From Streptomyces sp. 135 (lineage in GTDB: Bacteria; Actinomycetota; Actinomycetes; Streptomycetales; Streptomycetaceae): a stretch of DNA of 64,000 nucleotides. Position 1 is the stretch's first letter, and each line of letters starts with the position of its first letter. Of this stretch, positions 16,085 through 33,876 are shown one piece after another. The notes beneath the pieces are model-generated. The model made no database searches. It was not told the origin of the DNA and saw nothing but the letters and a program-made list of their open reading frames with translations. A program made the position numbers and the translations under genes. Location of the stretch: NCBI RefSeq assembly GCF_020026305.1, contig NZ_CP075691.1:1550001-1614000 (forward strand), in the 5' to 3' direction.

Positions 16085-17059
16085 TCAGTGCCAGGGCAGG
16101 GCCGCGCGTCGGGCCCAGTACTCCCCCGGCTCCTCCACCAGCCCCGTGAGGCGTTCCAGGCGGTCCGCGTCCAGGTCCACGGCGGCGGCGTGCAGGTTGG
16201 AGACGAGCTGGACCGAGGTGGCCGCCCCGGACAGGACGACCCCCGCCCACGGCTCGCGGAGCAGGGCCGCGAGCGCCACCGCGTCGCAGTCGAACCCGGT
16301 CCCCTCGGCGACCTCGCGCAGCGGGGCGGGCGCCTGCGGGGCGGCGAGCCGGCCGTTGGCCATGCCCTCCTTGATGATGACGGTGAGACCCGCGTCGTGC
16401 GCCTCGGCGAGCGCGGGCCCCGCCGAGGGCTCCAGGAGGTTGTATGTGGCCTGGACCGTACGGAAGAGCGGCTCACCGTCCACGGTGACCTCAAGGGCGG
16501 CGCGGATCGCCGCCGCCTGCCCGGGACCGCTCACCGAGAGGCCGACGGTCACTCCCTCGGCCGCCAGCCCCGCGAGGCGCGCGTGGAGTTCCTTGTCGGT
16601 GAGCGCCGGGCTCTCGGGCGTGACGGAGTGGATCTGGTAGAGGTCGAGCCGGTCGCCGAGCAGCCCGGCGCTCTGCGCGCGCTGCCGGTCGTAGGCGGCG
16701 ACGCTGTGGTCCTTGACCTCGTGCGGGCCCTCGACGTCGGTACGCCAGTCGGCCGTATACGTGTAGCCCCACTTGCTGCCGACGACGACGTCACGGTTGT
16801 CGGGCCGCGCATGCAGCCAGTCGGCCAGGAACTCCTCGGAACGGCCGTACGAACGCGCCACGTCGACGTAGCGGACCCCCGAGGCGTACGCGGCGTCGAG
16901 GAGTTCGAAGGTGCGCTCGCGCAGGGCCTCGACGCTGCGGGACGGCGGCAGGTCGCTCTCGCGGCCCAGCGTGATGTAGCCGGGCCTGCCGACGGCGGCG
17001 AGGCCGATCCCTATGCGCGCGGTCGGGGTCGTGGCCGCGGCCAGCCGGGCGAAGGGCAT
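16085..17059 (-). CDS. Aldo/keto reductase (L-galactose dehydrogenase-like)
   Basis: 324 residues from ATG 17059 with a GAGGAG Shine-Dalgarno. AKR features: GIGLAAVGRPGYITLG N-terminal strand, LLDAAYASGVRYVDVARSYGRSEEFLADWL (catalytic Asp and Tyr), VVVGSKWGYTY (catalytic Lys), DLYQIHSVTPES (catalytic His), and a C-terminal NADPH-binding stretch. Probably an NADPH-dependent oxidoreductase of carbonyl/sugar substrates in the cytosol. Stands alone between the TetR/MFS pair and argH. Confidence 0.88.
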   Translation of the reverse strand: MPFARLAAATTPTARIGIGLAAVGRPGYITLGRESDLPPSRSVEALRERTFELLDAAYASGVRYVDVARSYGRSEEFLADWLHARPDNRDVVVGSKWGYTYTADWRTDVEGPHEVKDHSVAAYDRQRAQSAGLLGDRLDLYQIHSVTPESPALTDKELHARLAGLAAEGVTVGLSVSGPGQAAAIRAALEVTVDGEPLFRTVQATYNLLEPSAGPALAEAHDAGLTVIIKEGMANGRLAAPQAPAPLREVAEGTGFDCDAVALAALLREPWAGVVLSGAATSVQLVSNLHAAAVDLDADRLERLTGLVEEPGEYWARRAALPWH

Positions 17060-17153
17060 CGCGGGCTCCTCGTGGTCGTAGGCGATCTTCCCCCGCCAAC
17101 GTAACCCGCGACGCCCTTCGTCACCCACGCGGGCCGTCACCCCCGCACGGCCG

Positions 17154-18596
<1,443 letters not shown>

Positions 18597-18629
18597 TCAG
18601 GGCTGTCGCTTGCGGGTTCACCGATGTGC

Positions 18630-18668
18630 GTTATGCATGAGTATGCAGAACTCCGCATGCTTCGTCAA
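18630..18668 (-). promoter_or_regulatory. argH promoter with candidate ARG box
   Basis: On the minus strand TTGACG (18668-18663) and CATACT (18645-18640) are 17 bases apart, a good -35/-10 pair. The spacer and -10 carry ATGCA-type half-sites (GCATGC, TGCATA, ATGCAT), in line with Streptomyces ARG boxes. Binding of ArgR here would block polymerase directly. Confidence 0.65.
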
Positions 18669-18718
18669 TTCCCGAAGTCGTTAGACAGGCGAAGGATTTC
18701 GGGGATAAATTCGGCACC

Positions 18719-19306
18719 ATGGGAAAGACCTACGAACGCATAGACGGCCGGCTCCGCACCTTCATCGAAGAACAGCCGATGTTCTTCACGGCGACCGCTC
18801 CCCTCTCCGGTGACGGCACGGTCAACCTCTCCCCCAAAGGGCTCAAGGCCTCCTTCGCGGTCATCGACGAACTGACCGTCGCCTACCTGGACTTCGCGGG
18901 CAGCAACGCGGAAACCGTGGCGCACCTGCGGGAGAACGGCCGCATCACGCTCATGTGGTGCGCCTTCCAGGGGCCGCCCAACATCGTGCGGGTGCACGGC
19001 CGCGGCGAGCCCGTCTTCCGTGACGACCCGCGCTTCAAGGATCTGCTCGGCCACTTCCCCGGGATCGACCCCACGCCGCACGGCCTGCGCGCCATCATCG
19101 TCGTGACGGCCGACCTCGTCCGCGACACCTGCGGGTACGCGGTGCCCTTCATGACGTACGACGAGGACCGCGATCTGCACGCCAAGCGCTTCGCGCGCGA
19201 GGACGACGCCTCGCTGAACGCCTACTTCGACAAGAAGGAGTTCATCGCGCAGAGCATCGACGGGCTCCCCGGGCTGCCGCTCCCCCTGCCGCCCTCCACC
19301 GTCTGA
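18719..19306 (+). CDS. Pyridoxamine 5'-phosphate oxidase-fold (flavin-binding split-barrel) protein
   Basis: 195 residues with a PNPOx-like split barrel: [27 protein letters not shown] (flavin phosphate-binding strand-loop), [28 protein letters not shown], and GRGEPVF. Proteins of this subgroup bind FMN, F420 or haem; the cofactor here is not decided by sequence. It begins with ATG 18719 after TAAATT and 7 bases, a probable leaderless transcript. It diverges from argH with overlapping upstream regions. Not a recognisable PdxH, because the C-terminal PLP-binding block is absent. Confidence 0.8.
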   Translation: MGKTYERIDGRLRTFIEEQPMFFTATAPLSGDGTVNLSPKGLKASFAVIDELTVAYLDFAGSNAETVAHLRENGRITLMWCAFQGPPNIVRVHGRGEPVFRDDPRFKDLLGHFPGIDPTPHGLRAIIVVTADLVRDTCGYAVPFMTYDEDRDLHAKRFAREDDASLNAYFDKKEFIAQSIDGLPGLPLPLPPSTV

Positions 19307-19387
19307 ACCATGCGCCCACTCTCCGTGTAACGACCACATACCGAGACGGGGTTGCACGCGTGCGGGGGCGGAGCGTTGCATCGCGCC

Positions 19388-20368
19388 GTGCGACCCGAAC
19401 AGACGATCCCTCATCCCGCCGACGACACGAGCGGCGCCGACAAGGCCGCCCGCCGCGCCGTCACCGTCTTCCCCGTCCTCGTGCTGGCCGCCGGCGCCCT
19501 CGGCCTCGCCGTGCCGGGGGCGTTCGAGGGCGGGCGCACGAGCGTCTCGTACCTGCTCGGCGTGGTGATGTTCTGCATGGGGCTGACCATGACCCCGCTG
19601 GACTTCCAGGGCGTCGTCAAGCGGCCCTGGGCCGTGGCGCTCGGGCTCGTCGCGCACTACGTGATCATGCCGGGCCTCGGCTGGCTGATAGCCCACGCGC
19701 TCGGCCTGTCACCGCAGTTGGCGGCCGGAGTGATCCTGGTCGGCTGCGCGCCGAGCGGCACCGCGTCCAACGTGGTCACCTATCTGGCGCGCGGCGACGT
19801 GGCGCTGTCCGTGTCGGTCGCCACCGTCTCGACCGTCCTCGCGCCGCTGGTCACGCCGCCGCTGACGCTGCTGCTCGCGGGCGAGTACCTGCCCGTCGAC
19901 GCGGGCTCGATGGTCACGGACATCCTGAAGACCGTGCTGCTGCCGGTGCTCGGCGGCCTGGTCGTGCGGCTGCTCTTCGGACGGTACGTGGACCGGGTGC
20001 TCGGCGCGCTGCCGTGGTTGTCGGCGCTGACCATCGCCGCGATCGTGGCGATCGTGGTCGCGGGCAGTGCCGCGGCCATCAAGTCGGCCGCGGCGCTGGT
20101 GTTCCTCGCGGTGTTCCTGCACAACGGCCTCGGCCTCGCGCTCGGTTACGGCGCGGGCAAGCTGGCCCGCCTCGGCCCGCCCGCGTCCCGCGCCATGGCC
20201 TTCGAGGTCGGCATGCAGAATTCGGGCCTCGCGGCGTCCCTGGCCACGGCCCACTTCAGCCCGCTGGCCGCGCTGCCCTCGGCGGTGTTCTCGGTGTGGC
20301 ACAACGTTTCGGGGGCGCTGGTGGCGGCGTGGATGGCGCGCAGGAGTGCACGCCCGGCCGGCAGCTGA
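19388..20368 (+). CDS. Bile acid:sodium symporter family (BASS/SBF) transporter
   Basis: About 326 residues with 9-10 hydrophobic segments. Family marks are GVVMFCMGLTMTPLDFQGVVKRP near residue 55, ILVGCAPSGTASNVVTYLARGDVALS in the middle (the crossover motif containing Pro and Asn), and EVGMQNSGLAASLATAHF near the C-terminus. Probably sodium-coupled import of an organic anion, possibly a 2-oxoacid or pantoate as in other bacterial BASS members; no direct clue. Start is uncertain: GTG 19388, TTG 19376 and TTG 19352 are in frame and a GGGGGCGGAG lies between them. Confidence 0.85.
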   Translation: MRPEQTIPHPADDTSGADKAARRAVTVFPVLVLAAGALGLAVPGAFEGGRTSVSYLLGVVMFCMGLTMTPLDFQGVVKRPWAVALGLVAHYVIMPGLGWLIAHALGLSPQLAAGVILVGCAPSGTASNVVTYLARGDVALSVSVATVSTVLAPLVTPPLTLLLAGEYLPVDAGSMVTDILKTVLLPVLGGLVVRLLFGRYVDRVLGALPWLSALTIAAIVAIVVAGSAAAIKSAAALVFLAVFLHNGLGLALGYGAGKLARLGPPASRAMAFEVGMQNSGLAASLATAHFSPLAALPSAVFSVWHNVSGALVAAWMARRSARPAGS

Positions 20369-20392
20369 GGACGGGCCGGGCGCGGCCCGGGG

Positions 20393-20935
20393 TCACTCGT
20401 TGGAGGCCAGCCGCAGCAAGTGGTCCGCCAGCGCCTGGCCGCCCGCCGGCTCCCTGCTGATCAGCATCAGCGTGTCGTCGCCCGCGATCGTGCCGAGGAC
20501 GTCGTGCAGCTCGGCCTGGTCGATGGCGGACGCCAGGAACTGGGCGGCGCCCGGCGGCGTACGCAGCACGACGAGGTTGGCCGAAGCCTCCGCGGAGATC
20601 AGCAGCTCCGCGGAGAGGCGCCGCATCCGCTCCTCCTTGGCCGACTCCCCGAGCGGCGCGCGCGGGGTGCGGAAACCGCCCTCGCTCGGCACCGCGTAGA
20701 TGAGGTCGCCCTCGGCGTTGCGGATCTTCACGGCGTTCAGCTCGTCCAGGTCCCGCGAGAGCGTCGCCTGGGTGACGCTCAGACCGTCGTCGGCGAGCAG
20801 CTTCGCGAGCTGGCTCTGGGAGCGCACCGGCTGCCGGTTGAGGATGTCCACGATCCGGCGGTGGCGTGCGGTGCGGGTCTGCGGCACGGCGGGACCCGCG
20901 TGGTCGCCGTGCTCGTTGCCTTGCGCCTGGCTCAT
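20393..20935 (-). CDS. argR: Arginine repressor ArgR
   Basis: 180 residues. N-terminal winged helix ([50 protein letters not shown]) and a C-terminal hexamerisation/arginine-binding domain ([33 protein letters not shown], where the GDD binds arginine). It is the last gene of the arg cluster, starting 7 bases after the argD stop. ATG 20935 has a weak GGAG 12 bases upstream; an upstream in-frame ATG at 20977 lies inside argD. It would bind ARG boxes before argC and argH when arginine is plentiful. Confidence 0.95.
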   Translation of the reverse strand: MSQAQGNEHGDHAGPAVPQTRTARHRRIVDILNRQPVRSQSQLAKLLADDGLSVTQATLSRDLDELNAVKIRNAEGDLIYAVPSEGGFRTPRAPLGESAKEERMRRLSAELLISAEASANLVVLRTPPGAAQFLASAIDQAELHDVLGTIAGDDTLMLISREPAGGQALADHLLRLASNE

Positions 20936-20942
20936 CGTCGTC

Positions 20943-22166
20943 TCATTCTCCGGATCGTCCGTCCCCGTCGGCCCCATCGGCCTTGGCCGCCTTGTCCGCC
21001 TTGGCCAGGATGCCGGGCAGCACCCGGAGGAACGCGTCCACCTCGTCGCCCCGCACGTTCAGCGGTGGCATCAGTCGTACGACATCGGGGGCGGGCGCGT
21101 TCACCAGGAAGCCGGCGTCCTGAGCCGCCTGCTGGACCTGCGGCGCGAGCGGCTCGGTGAGCACGATACCCAGCAGCAGGCCCGCACCCCTGACATGCCC
21201 GACGAGCCGGTGCCCGAGCGACTCGATCCCGCCCCGCAGCTTCTCGCCCGCCCGCTTGGTGTTCTCCAGGAGCCCCTCGGCGACGATGGTGTCGACGACC
21301 GCGAGCCCCGCGGCGCACGCGACGGGGTTCCCGCCGAACGTCGTGCCGTGGTGACCGGGCCTGAACAGCTCGGCGGCGGCGCCGAACGCGACGGTCGCGC
21401 CGAGCGGCAGACCGCCGCCCAGGCCCTTCGCGAGTGTGACGACGTCAGGCTCGACGCCCTCGTGCGCGAGGTGCTCGAACCAGTGGCCGGTGCGGCCGAT
21501 TCCGGTCTGCACCTCGTCGAGGACGAGGAGGGTCCCGGTGGCGCGGGTGATCTCCCTGGCCGCCGTGAGGTAGCCCGGGGGCGGCATGACGACGCCGTTC
21601 TCGCCCTGGATCGGCTCGATGATCACGAAGGCGGTCTCGGTGGTGACGGCGGCGCGCAGGGCCTCCACGTCGCCGTACGGCACATGGGTGACATCGCCGG
21701 GCAGCGGCAGGAACGGCTCCTGCTTGCCGGGCTGTCCGGTGAGGGCGAGCGCGCCCATGGTCCGGCCGTGGAAGCCGCCGTCGGTGGCGACCATGTGCGG
21801 GCGGCCGGTCAGCCGGCCGATCTTGAAGGCGCCTTCGTTGGCCTCGGCCCCGGAGTTGCAGAAGTACACGCGGCCCTCGCGCCCGAACAGCTCCAGGAGC
21901 CGTTCGGCCAGCCGGACGGGCGGTTCGGCGACGAAGAGGTTCGAGACGTGGCCGAGCGCGCCGATCTGGGCGCTCACGGCCTCGACGATCGCCGGGTGGG
22001 CGTGGCCGAGCGCGTTGACGGCGATGCCGCCGACGAAGTCGACGTACTCCTTGCCGTCGGCGTCCCACAGCCTGCTGCCCGCGCCGCGCACGAGGGGCAG
22101 CCGCGGCGTGCCGTAGTTGTCCATGAGCGCGCCCTGCCAGCGCGCGGTCAGCTCCTGGTTGCTCAT
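20943..22166 (-). CDS. argD: Acetylornithine aminotransferase
   Basis: 407 residues, class III PLP aminotransferase. Converts N-acetylglutamate semialdehyde to N-acetylornithine with glutamate as donor. Visible blocks: [48 protein letters not shown] (Asp contacting the pyridine N), and [16 protein letters not shown] with the PLP-binding Lys. ATG 22166 overlaps the argB stop (ATGA), so translation is coupled. Part of argC-argJ-argB-argD-argR. Confidence 0.96.
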   Translation of the reverse strand: MSNQELTARWQGALMDNYGTPRLPLVRGAGSRLWDADGKEYVDFVGGIAVNALGHAHPAIVEAVSAQIGALGHVSNLFVAEPPVRLAERLLELFGREGRVYFCNSGAEANEGAFKIGRLTGRPHMVATDGGFHGRTMGALALTGQPGKQEPFLPLPGDVTHVPYGDVEALRAAVTTETAFVIIEPIQGENGVVMPPPGYLTAAREITRATGTLLVLDEVQTGIGRTGHWFEHLAHEGVEPDVVTLAKGLGGGLPLGATVAFGAAAELFRPGHHGTTFGGNPVACAAGLAVVDTIVAEGLLENTKRAGEKLRGGIESLGHRLVGHVRGAGLLLGIVLTEPLAPQVQQAAQDAGFLVNAPAPDVVRLMPPLNVRGDEVDAFLRVLPGILAKADKAAKADGADGDGRSGE

Positions 22167-23100
22167 GACTCCCCCTCGGTCTTGTCGTGGTTCAACGCGT
22201 CCGGCACGACCATGGTGCCGATGCCCTCGTCGGTGAAGATCTCCAGCAGGATCGAGTGCTGGACGCGGCCGTCGATGACGCGGGCGGTCTCCACGCCGTT
22301 GCGCACGGCGTGCAGGCAGCCCTCCATCTTCGGGACCATGCCGCTGGCCAGCTCGGGCAGGAGCTTCTCCAGCTCGGTGGCGGTGAGCCTGCTGATGACC
22401 TCGTCGGAGTTGGGCCAGTCCTCGTACAGGCCCTCGACGTCGGTCAGCACCATCAGGGTCTCGGCATCAAGCGCCGCAGCGAGTGCCGCAGCCGCCGTAT
22501 CAGCATTGACGTTGTAGACATGGTGATCGTCCTGGGAACGGGCGATCGAGGAGACGACCGGGATGCGGCCGTCGGCGAGCAGCGCCTCGATGGCGCCCGT
22601 GTCGATCTCGGTGATCTCGCCGACCCGGCCGATGTCGACCAGTTCGCCCTCGATGCGGGGCTGGTGCTTGGTGGCGGTGATGGTGTGCGCGTCCTCGCCG
22701 GTGAGCCCGACGGCGAGCGGCCCGTGCTGGTTGAGCAGGCCGACCAGTTCGCGCTGCACCTGACCGGCGAGCACCATGCGTACGACGTCCATCGCGTCCT
22801 CGGTGGTGACCCTGAGGCCCGCCTTGAACTCGCTGACGATGCCGTGCCGTTCGAGCGCCTTGCTGATCTGCGGTCCGCCGCCGTGCACGACCACGGGCTT
22901 CAGGCCCGCGTGGTGCAGGAAGACGACGTCCTGGGCGAACGCGGCCTTCAGCTCCTCGTCGACCATGGCGTTGCCGCCGAACTTGATGACGACGGTCTTG
23001 CCTCGGTGCCGGGTCAGCCAGGGCAGCGCCTCGATGAGGATCTGCGCCTTGGGCAGCGCGGTGTGCTTGCGGGCGGTGGGCTGGGAGCCCGGGTCCTTGC

Positions 23101-23104
<4 letters not shown>
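22163..23104 (-). CDS. argB: Acetylglutamate kinase
   Basis: 313 residues of the amino-acid kinase fold. [14 protein letters not shown] (Lys for phosphates) near residue 38, [14 protein letters not shown] and LERHGI for N-acetylglutamate, [20 protein letters not shown] for ATP, and GGM-type lid [14 protein letters not shown]. The N-terminal extension before the kinase core ([21 protein letters not shown]) is of the type that in arginine-sensitive NAGKs mediates hexamer formation and feedback inhibition. Both ends overlap neighbours by four bases (ATGA), coupling it to argJ and argD. Confidence 0.96.
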
Positions 23105-25342
<2,238 letters not shown>

Positions 25343-25373
25343 AGGGCGCCCGGGAGGGGGGGCCAAAGACAAA

Positions 25374-26937
<1,564 letters not shown>

Positions 26938-26948
26938 GCGACGGCGGT

Positions 26949-26987
26949 GGCCCGGCGCGGCCCGTAATTCGCGTGCCGCGCCGGGCC
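26949..26987. terminator. Perfect 13-bp hairpin after FAD monooxygenase
   Basis: GGCCCGGCGCGGC (26949-26961) pairs perfectly with GCCGCGCCGGGCC (26975-26987). It follows the monooxygenase stop by 11 bases and precedes the promoter of the Ala-leader, so the two genes are probably separate transcripts. Confidence 0.75.
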
Positions 26988-26995
26988 CCGCCGCG

Positions 26996-27009
26996 TTATC
27001 TTCGGCCCT
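26996..27009 (+). promoter_or_regulatory. -10 element for leaderless Ala-rich leader transcript
   Basis: TTATCT (26996-27001) lies 8 bases before the ATG of the leader peptide at 27010, so the transcript may begin at or next to the start codon. The -35 region falls inside the upstream terminator and no consensus hexamer is seen. Confidence 0.45.
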
Positions 27010-27078
27010 ATGAACGTCATCGGCCACCGCCCCACCGCGACCGCGCGAGCGCCCCGCTCGCCGGTCGCCGCCGCCTGA
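27010..27078 (+). CDS. Candidate Ala-rich leader peptide upstream of AlaRS-like gene
   Basis: A 22-codon frame starting MNVIGHRPTATARAP and ending in three Ala codons (GCC GCC GCC) right before TGA; six of 22 residues are Ala. It sits between a probable leaderless promoter and a region that can fold in two exclusive ways, ahead of a gene encoding an alanyl-tRNA synthetase core. That is the architecture of amino-acid-specific transcription attenuation, with Ala-tRNA charging as the signal. Seen: codons and pairing. Inferred: function. Confidence 0.5.
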   Translation: MNVIGHRPTATARAPRSPVAAA

Positions 27079-27124
27079 CGTACGTCCTGAATCCCCACCG
27101 GCGACCGGAAACGGCCCGCCGGTG
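27061..27124 (+). promoter_or_regulatory. Attenuator-like alternative hairpins in AlaRS-like gene leader
   Basis: CCGGTCGCCG (27061-27070, inside the Ala codon run of the leader) is perfectly complementary over 10 bases to CGGCGACCGG (27099-27108). The latter segment overlaps CACCGGCG (27096-27103), which pairs over 8 bases with CGCCGGTG (27117-27124). The two hairpins cannot coexist. A ribosome stalled on the Ala codons would mask the first segment and favour the second hairpin. There is no U-tract, so termination would be of the Streptomyces type or act on translation. Confidence 0.5.
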
Positions 27125-27207
27125 TTCCGTGGTCTTCCCGTCCCGGTTCCCGTACGCGCGGGCCGTCTTCCGGCGCCTTTCCGCCGCGACGCGAAGGAGC
27201 CACCCTC

Positions 27208-28422
27208 ATGAAGAACCCGAAGACCCCCCTGAGTACCGGGCCGAGCACCGGGCCGAGCACCGAGCAGATCGTCCGTACGTTCGTCGAGTACTACGAGGAG
27301 CGCGGGCACCGCCGGATCACCGGCTCGACCCTGCTGCCGCCGCCCGGCGACCCGGTGCTCTTCACCACCTCGGGGATGCATCCGCTCATCCCGTACCTCG
27401 AAGGGCGCCCGCACCCCCTCGGCAGGCGGCTCGTCAACGTCCAGCGGTGTCTGCGCACCACGGACCTCGAAGAGGTCGGCGACCCCACCCATCTGACCGT
27501 CTTCGAGATGCTCGGCACCTGGTCCCTCGGCGACTACGAGGGCCCGCAGAGCCTGGCCTGGGGGTACGAGCTGCTCACCGACGGCTTCGGCGTCGACCCC
27601 GGGCTGCTGCACGCCACGGTCTTCGGCGGCGACGACCGGACCGGGCCCGACACCGCCTCCCTGGAGCTGTGGCAGGACCGAGGGGTCCCGGTGGAGCCGA
27701 CCGTGGAGGACAACTGGTGGCCCAGCGGATCGGCCGGACCGTGCGGGCCCGACTCGGAGATCTTCCTGTGGACCGGTGAAGGACCGCCGGAGTCGACCCC
27801 GACGCGCGACGACCGCTGGGTCGAGGTGTGGAACCACGTGATGATGCGCCATCGCCGCCTCGACGACGGCTCACTCGTACCGCTGGTCCAGCGCAATGTC
27901 GACACCGGCCTCGGCCTGGAGCGGCTGGCCTCGCTGCTCCAGGGCCGCGGGTCGGTGTTCGAGAGCGACGTCTTCGACCTCTGGCGGCGGCTCGTGCCGG
28001 GCCTGTGGCCGCTGGACGAGCCGTCGCTGCGGCTGGTCTGCGACCACCTGCGCTCCGCCGTGGTGGTGATCGGCGACGGCGTGGGCCCGGCCGTCTCGGG
28101 ACGCGGCTATGTGCTGCGGCGGCTGGTGCGTCGCGTACTCACCGTGCTGTGGCGGGACGACGCCTCGCGCACGCTCGGCGACCTCCCGGACGAGCTGGTG
28201 CGGCACACCCTGGACCGCTTCCGGCAGGACGCCGATCCGAACGCCGTGCACCGGGTGCTGGTCGAGGAGGAGCGCCGCTTCGGGCGGCTCCTGGAGCGCG
28301 GGCGGCAGGTACTGGCCCGGCCCCGCTTCCGGGGCCCGCTGGACGAGGAGGACTTCCGCTACCTGCACGACACCCACGGCCTGCCGCGCGAACTGGTGGT
28401 GAGCCTGCGCACGCGGGACTAG
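27208..28422 (+). CDS. Free-standing alanyl-tRNA synthetase aminoacylation core
   Basis: 404 residues that align in order with the first 410 or so residues of AlaRS and then stop. Class II motif 1 region FTTSGMHPLIPYLEG, VNVQRCLRTTDLEEVG, motif 2 FEMLGTWSLGDY, GSAGPCGPDSEIF, motif 3 NVDTGLGLERLA and the tRNA-recognition helix GRGYVLRRLVRRVL are all present, ending at DTHGLPRELV. The editing domain (HxxxH and CxxxH) and the C-Ala oligomerisation domain are absent; full AlaRS is about 880-890 residues. So it could activate Ala and perhaps charge tRNA, but cannot clear Ser or Gly mischarging. GAAGGAGCC precedes ATG 27208. Not the housekeeping alaS; may serve resistance, amino-acid transfer or regulation. 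The stop shares CTAG with the convergent gene. Confidence 0.85.
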   Translation: MKNPKTPLSTGPSTGPSTEQIVRTFVEYYEERGHRRITGSTLLPPPGDPVLFTTSGMHPLIPYLEGRPHPLGRRLVNVQRCLRTTDLEEVGDPTHLTVFEMLGTWSLGDYEGPQSLAWGYELLTDGFGVDPGLLHATVFGGDDRTGPDTASLELWQDRGVPVEPTVEDNWWPSGSAGPCGPDSEIFLWTGEGPPESTPTRDDRWVEVWNHVMMRHRRLDDGSLVPLVQRNVDTGLGLERLASLLQGRGSVFESDVFDLWRRLVPGLWPLDEPSLRLVCDHLRSAVVVIGDGVGPAVSGRGYVLRRLVRRVLTVLWRDDASRTLGDLPDELVRHTLDRFRQDADPNAVHRVLVEEERRFGRLLERGRQVLARPRFRGPLDEEDFRYLHDTHGLPRELVVSLRTRD

Positions 28423-28835
28423 CGGGCGTCCTCGTCGGCGCGGGCCGCACGCTTCTGGGCCTGCTCGGCCTGCTTCTCCTTGATCCGCACCGCTTCCTTG
28501 CGGACCTCGGCCTGGGTGGCGCGCTCCTGGCGCAGCCAGCCGGGCATCTCGTCCTTCAGCGCGTCGATCTGCTCGGTGGTGAGCGGCTCGGTGACCCCGC
28601 CCCGGGCGAGGCCCGCGATGGAGACGCCGAGCTTGGCGGCGACGACCGGGCGGGGGTGGGGGCCGTTGCGCCGCAGTTCCTGGAGCCACTCGGGCGGGTC
28701 GGCCTGAAGCGAGTTCAGCTCGCTGCGCGAGACGACACCCTCCTGGAACTCGGCGGGCGTGGCCTGGAGGAGCACACCCAGCTTCTTCGCCGCGGTCGCG
28801 GGCTTCATGGTCTGGGTGTTCTGGTGCGACGTCAT
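28419..28835 (-). CDS. DUF5997 family protein
   Basis: 138 residues starting MTSHQNTQTMKPATAAKKLG. The body LGVLLQATPAEFQEGVVSRSELN and WLQELRRNGPHPRPVVAAKLGVSIAGLARGGVTEPLTTEQID is the conserved DUF5997 sequence of actinobacteria; the C-terminus is a highly charged Lys/Glu/Arg helix, probably coiled coil. TACCCT lies 9 bases before ATG 28835, suggesting a leaderless transcript. It is divergent from the LysR-type effector-domain gene, a pairing I recall as conserved in actinobacteria. Its C-terminus overlaps the AlaRS-like stop tail to tail. Biochemical role unknown. Confidence 0.8.
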   Translation of the reverse strand: MTSHQNTQTMKPATAAKKLGVLLQATPAEFQEGVVSRSELNSLQADPPEWLQELRRNGPHPRPVVAAKLGVSIAGLARGGVTEPLTTEQIDALKDEMPGWLRQERATQAEVRKEAVRIKEKQAEQAQKRAARADEDAR

Positions 28836-28893
28836 GGTGTCAAGGGTATCGAGCATGTGCGCTACCTCTGACCACGACCGGTAGCCTGGCGAG

Positions 28894-29643
28894 GTGACAG
28901 GCTCGGAAGTAACCCCTTCGTTCCGGCTCGCCTACGTCCCGGGGGTGACGCCCACCAAGTGGGTGCGTATCTGGAACGAGCGGCTGCCCGACGTCCCCCT
29001 GACCCTTCTCCAGGTCTCCCCCGGCGAGGCACCTGACGTGCTGCGCGCGGGCGGGGCCGACGCCGGGTTCGTACGGCTGCCGATCGACCGCACGGATCTC
29101 AGCGCGATCCCCCTCTACGCCGAGACCACGGTCGTCGTGATCCCCAAGGACCACGTCGTGGCCGCGGTCGACGAGGTGTCCCCCGAGGATCTCGCCGACG
29201 AGATCGTCTTCCACCCGCTGGACGAGACGCTGGAGTGGGAGCGGCGCCCGGGGGTGCCCGCCGCCGAGCGCCCGGCGACCACGGCCGACGCGATCGAGCT
29301 GGTCGCGGCGGGTGTTGGCGTGCTCCTCGTCCCGCAGTCCCTCGCGCGGCTGCACCACCGCAAGGACCTCACCTACCGCCCCGTCACGGACGCCCCCGAG
29401 TCGCGTGTGGCCCTCTCGTGGCGGGAGGACGGGACCACGGAGCTGGTCGAGGACTTCATCGGCATCGTCCGCGGCCGTACGGTCAACAGCTCGCGGGGGC
29501 GCGCGCAGGCCCCGGCGGCGAAGGAGAAGTCCCAGGCGAAGCCGCAGGCCAAGGCCAGGCCCAAGGCCGCGGCCCAGCCGAAGAAGAAGGCCGTGTCCCG
29601 CCCGAAGCCCGCCAAGCGCGGCAAGCCGCGGCGGCGCTCGTAG
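28894..29643 (+). CDS. LysR-type substrate-binding domain protein without HTH, basic tail
   Basis: 249 residues. From residue 10 (FRLAYVPGVTPTKWVRIWNERLPDVPL) to about 190 it is a LysR effector-binding (PBP2) domain with ADAGFVRLPIDR and AIELVAAGVGVLLVPQS, but the N-terminal LysR helix-turn-helix (about 60 residues) is missing and there is no room for it: TAGCCT lies 6 bases before GTG 28894. The last 60 residues are an Ala/Lys/Pro/Arg repeat (KEKSQAKPQAKARPKAA, then KKKAVSRPKPAKRGKPRRRS), a typical non-specific nucleic-acid-binding tail. It may be a cytosolic sensor that acts with the divergent DUF5997 protein. Confidence 0.82.
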   Translation: MTGSEVTPSFRLAYVPGVTPTKWVRIWNERLPDVPLTLLQVSPGEAPDVLRAGGADAGFVRLPIDRTDLSAIPLYAETTVVVIPKDHVVAAVDEVSPEDLADEIVFHPLDETLEWERRPGVPAAERPATTADAIELVAAGVGVLLVPQSLARLHHRKDLTYRPVTDAPESRVALSWREDGTTELVEDFIGIVRGRTVNSSRGRAQAPAAKEKSQAKPQAKARPKAAAQPKKKAVSRPKPAKRGKPRRRS

Positions 29644-29665
29644 TCGCGTACGCACATGAAGGCCC

Positions 29666-29707
29666 GTGAAGGGGGCCTCCCGCCGAGCGGCGGGAGGCCC
29701 CCTTCAC
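29666..29707. terminator. Perfect 20-bp bidirectional hairpin terminator
   Basis: A 20-base arm at 29666-29685 pairs perfectly with 29688-29707, with a 2-base AG between them. It sits between the convergent LysR-domain gene (stop 29643) and isocitrate dehydrogenase (stop 29744), serving both. Confidence 0.9.
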
Positions 29708-29740
29708 GACTGTGTGCCGGGCTTCACGACTGTGTGCCGG
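29702..29740. repeat. 20-bp tandem duplication beside terminator
   Basis: CTTCACGACTGTGTGCCGG occurs at 29702-29720 and again at 29722-29740, a 20-base period. The first copy overlaps the end of the terminator arm. It looks like a recent slippage duplication. Confidence 0.85.
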
Positions 29741-29743
29741 ACG

Positions 29744-33876
<4,133 letters not shown>

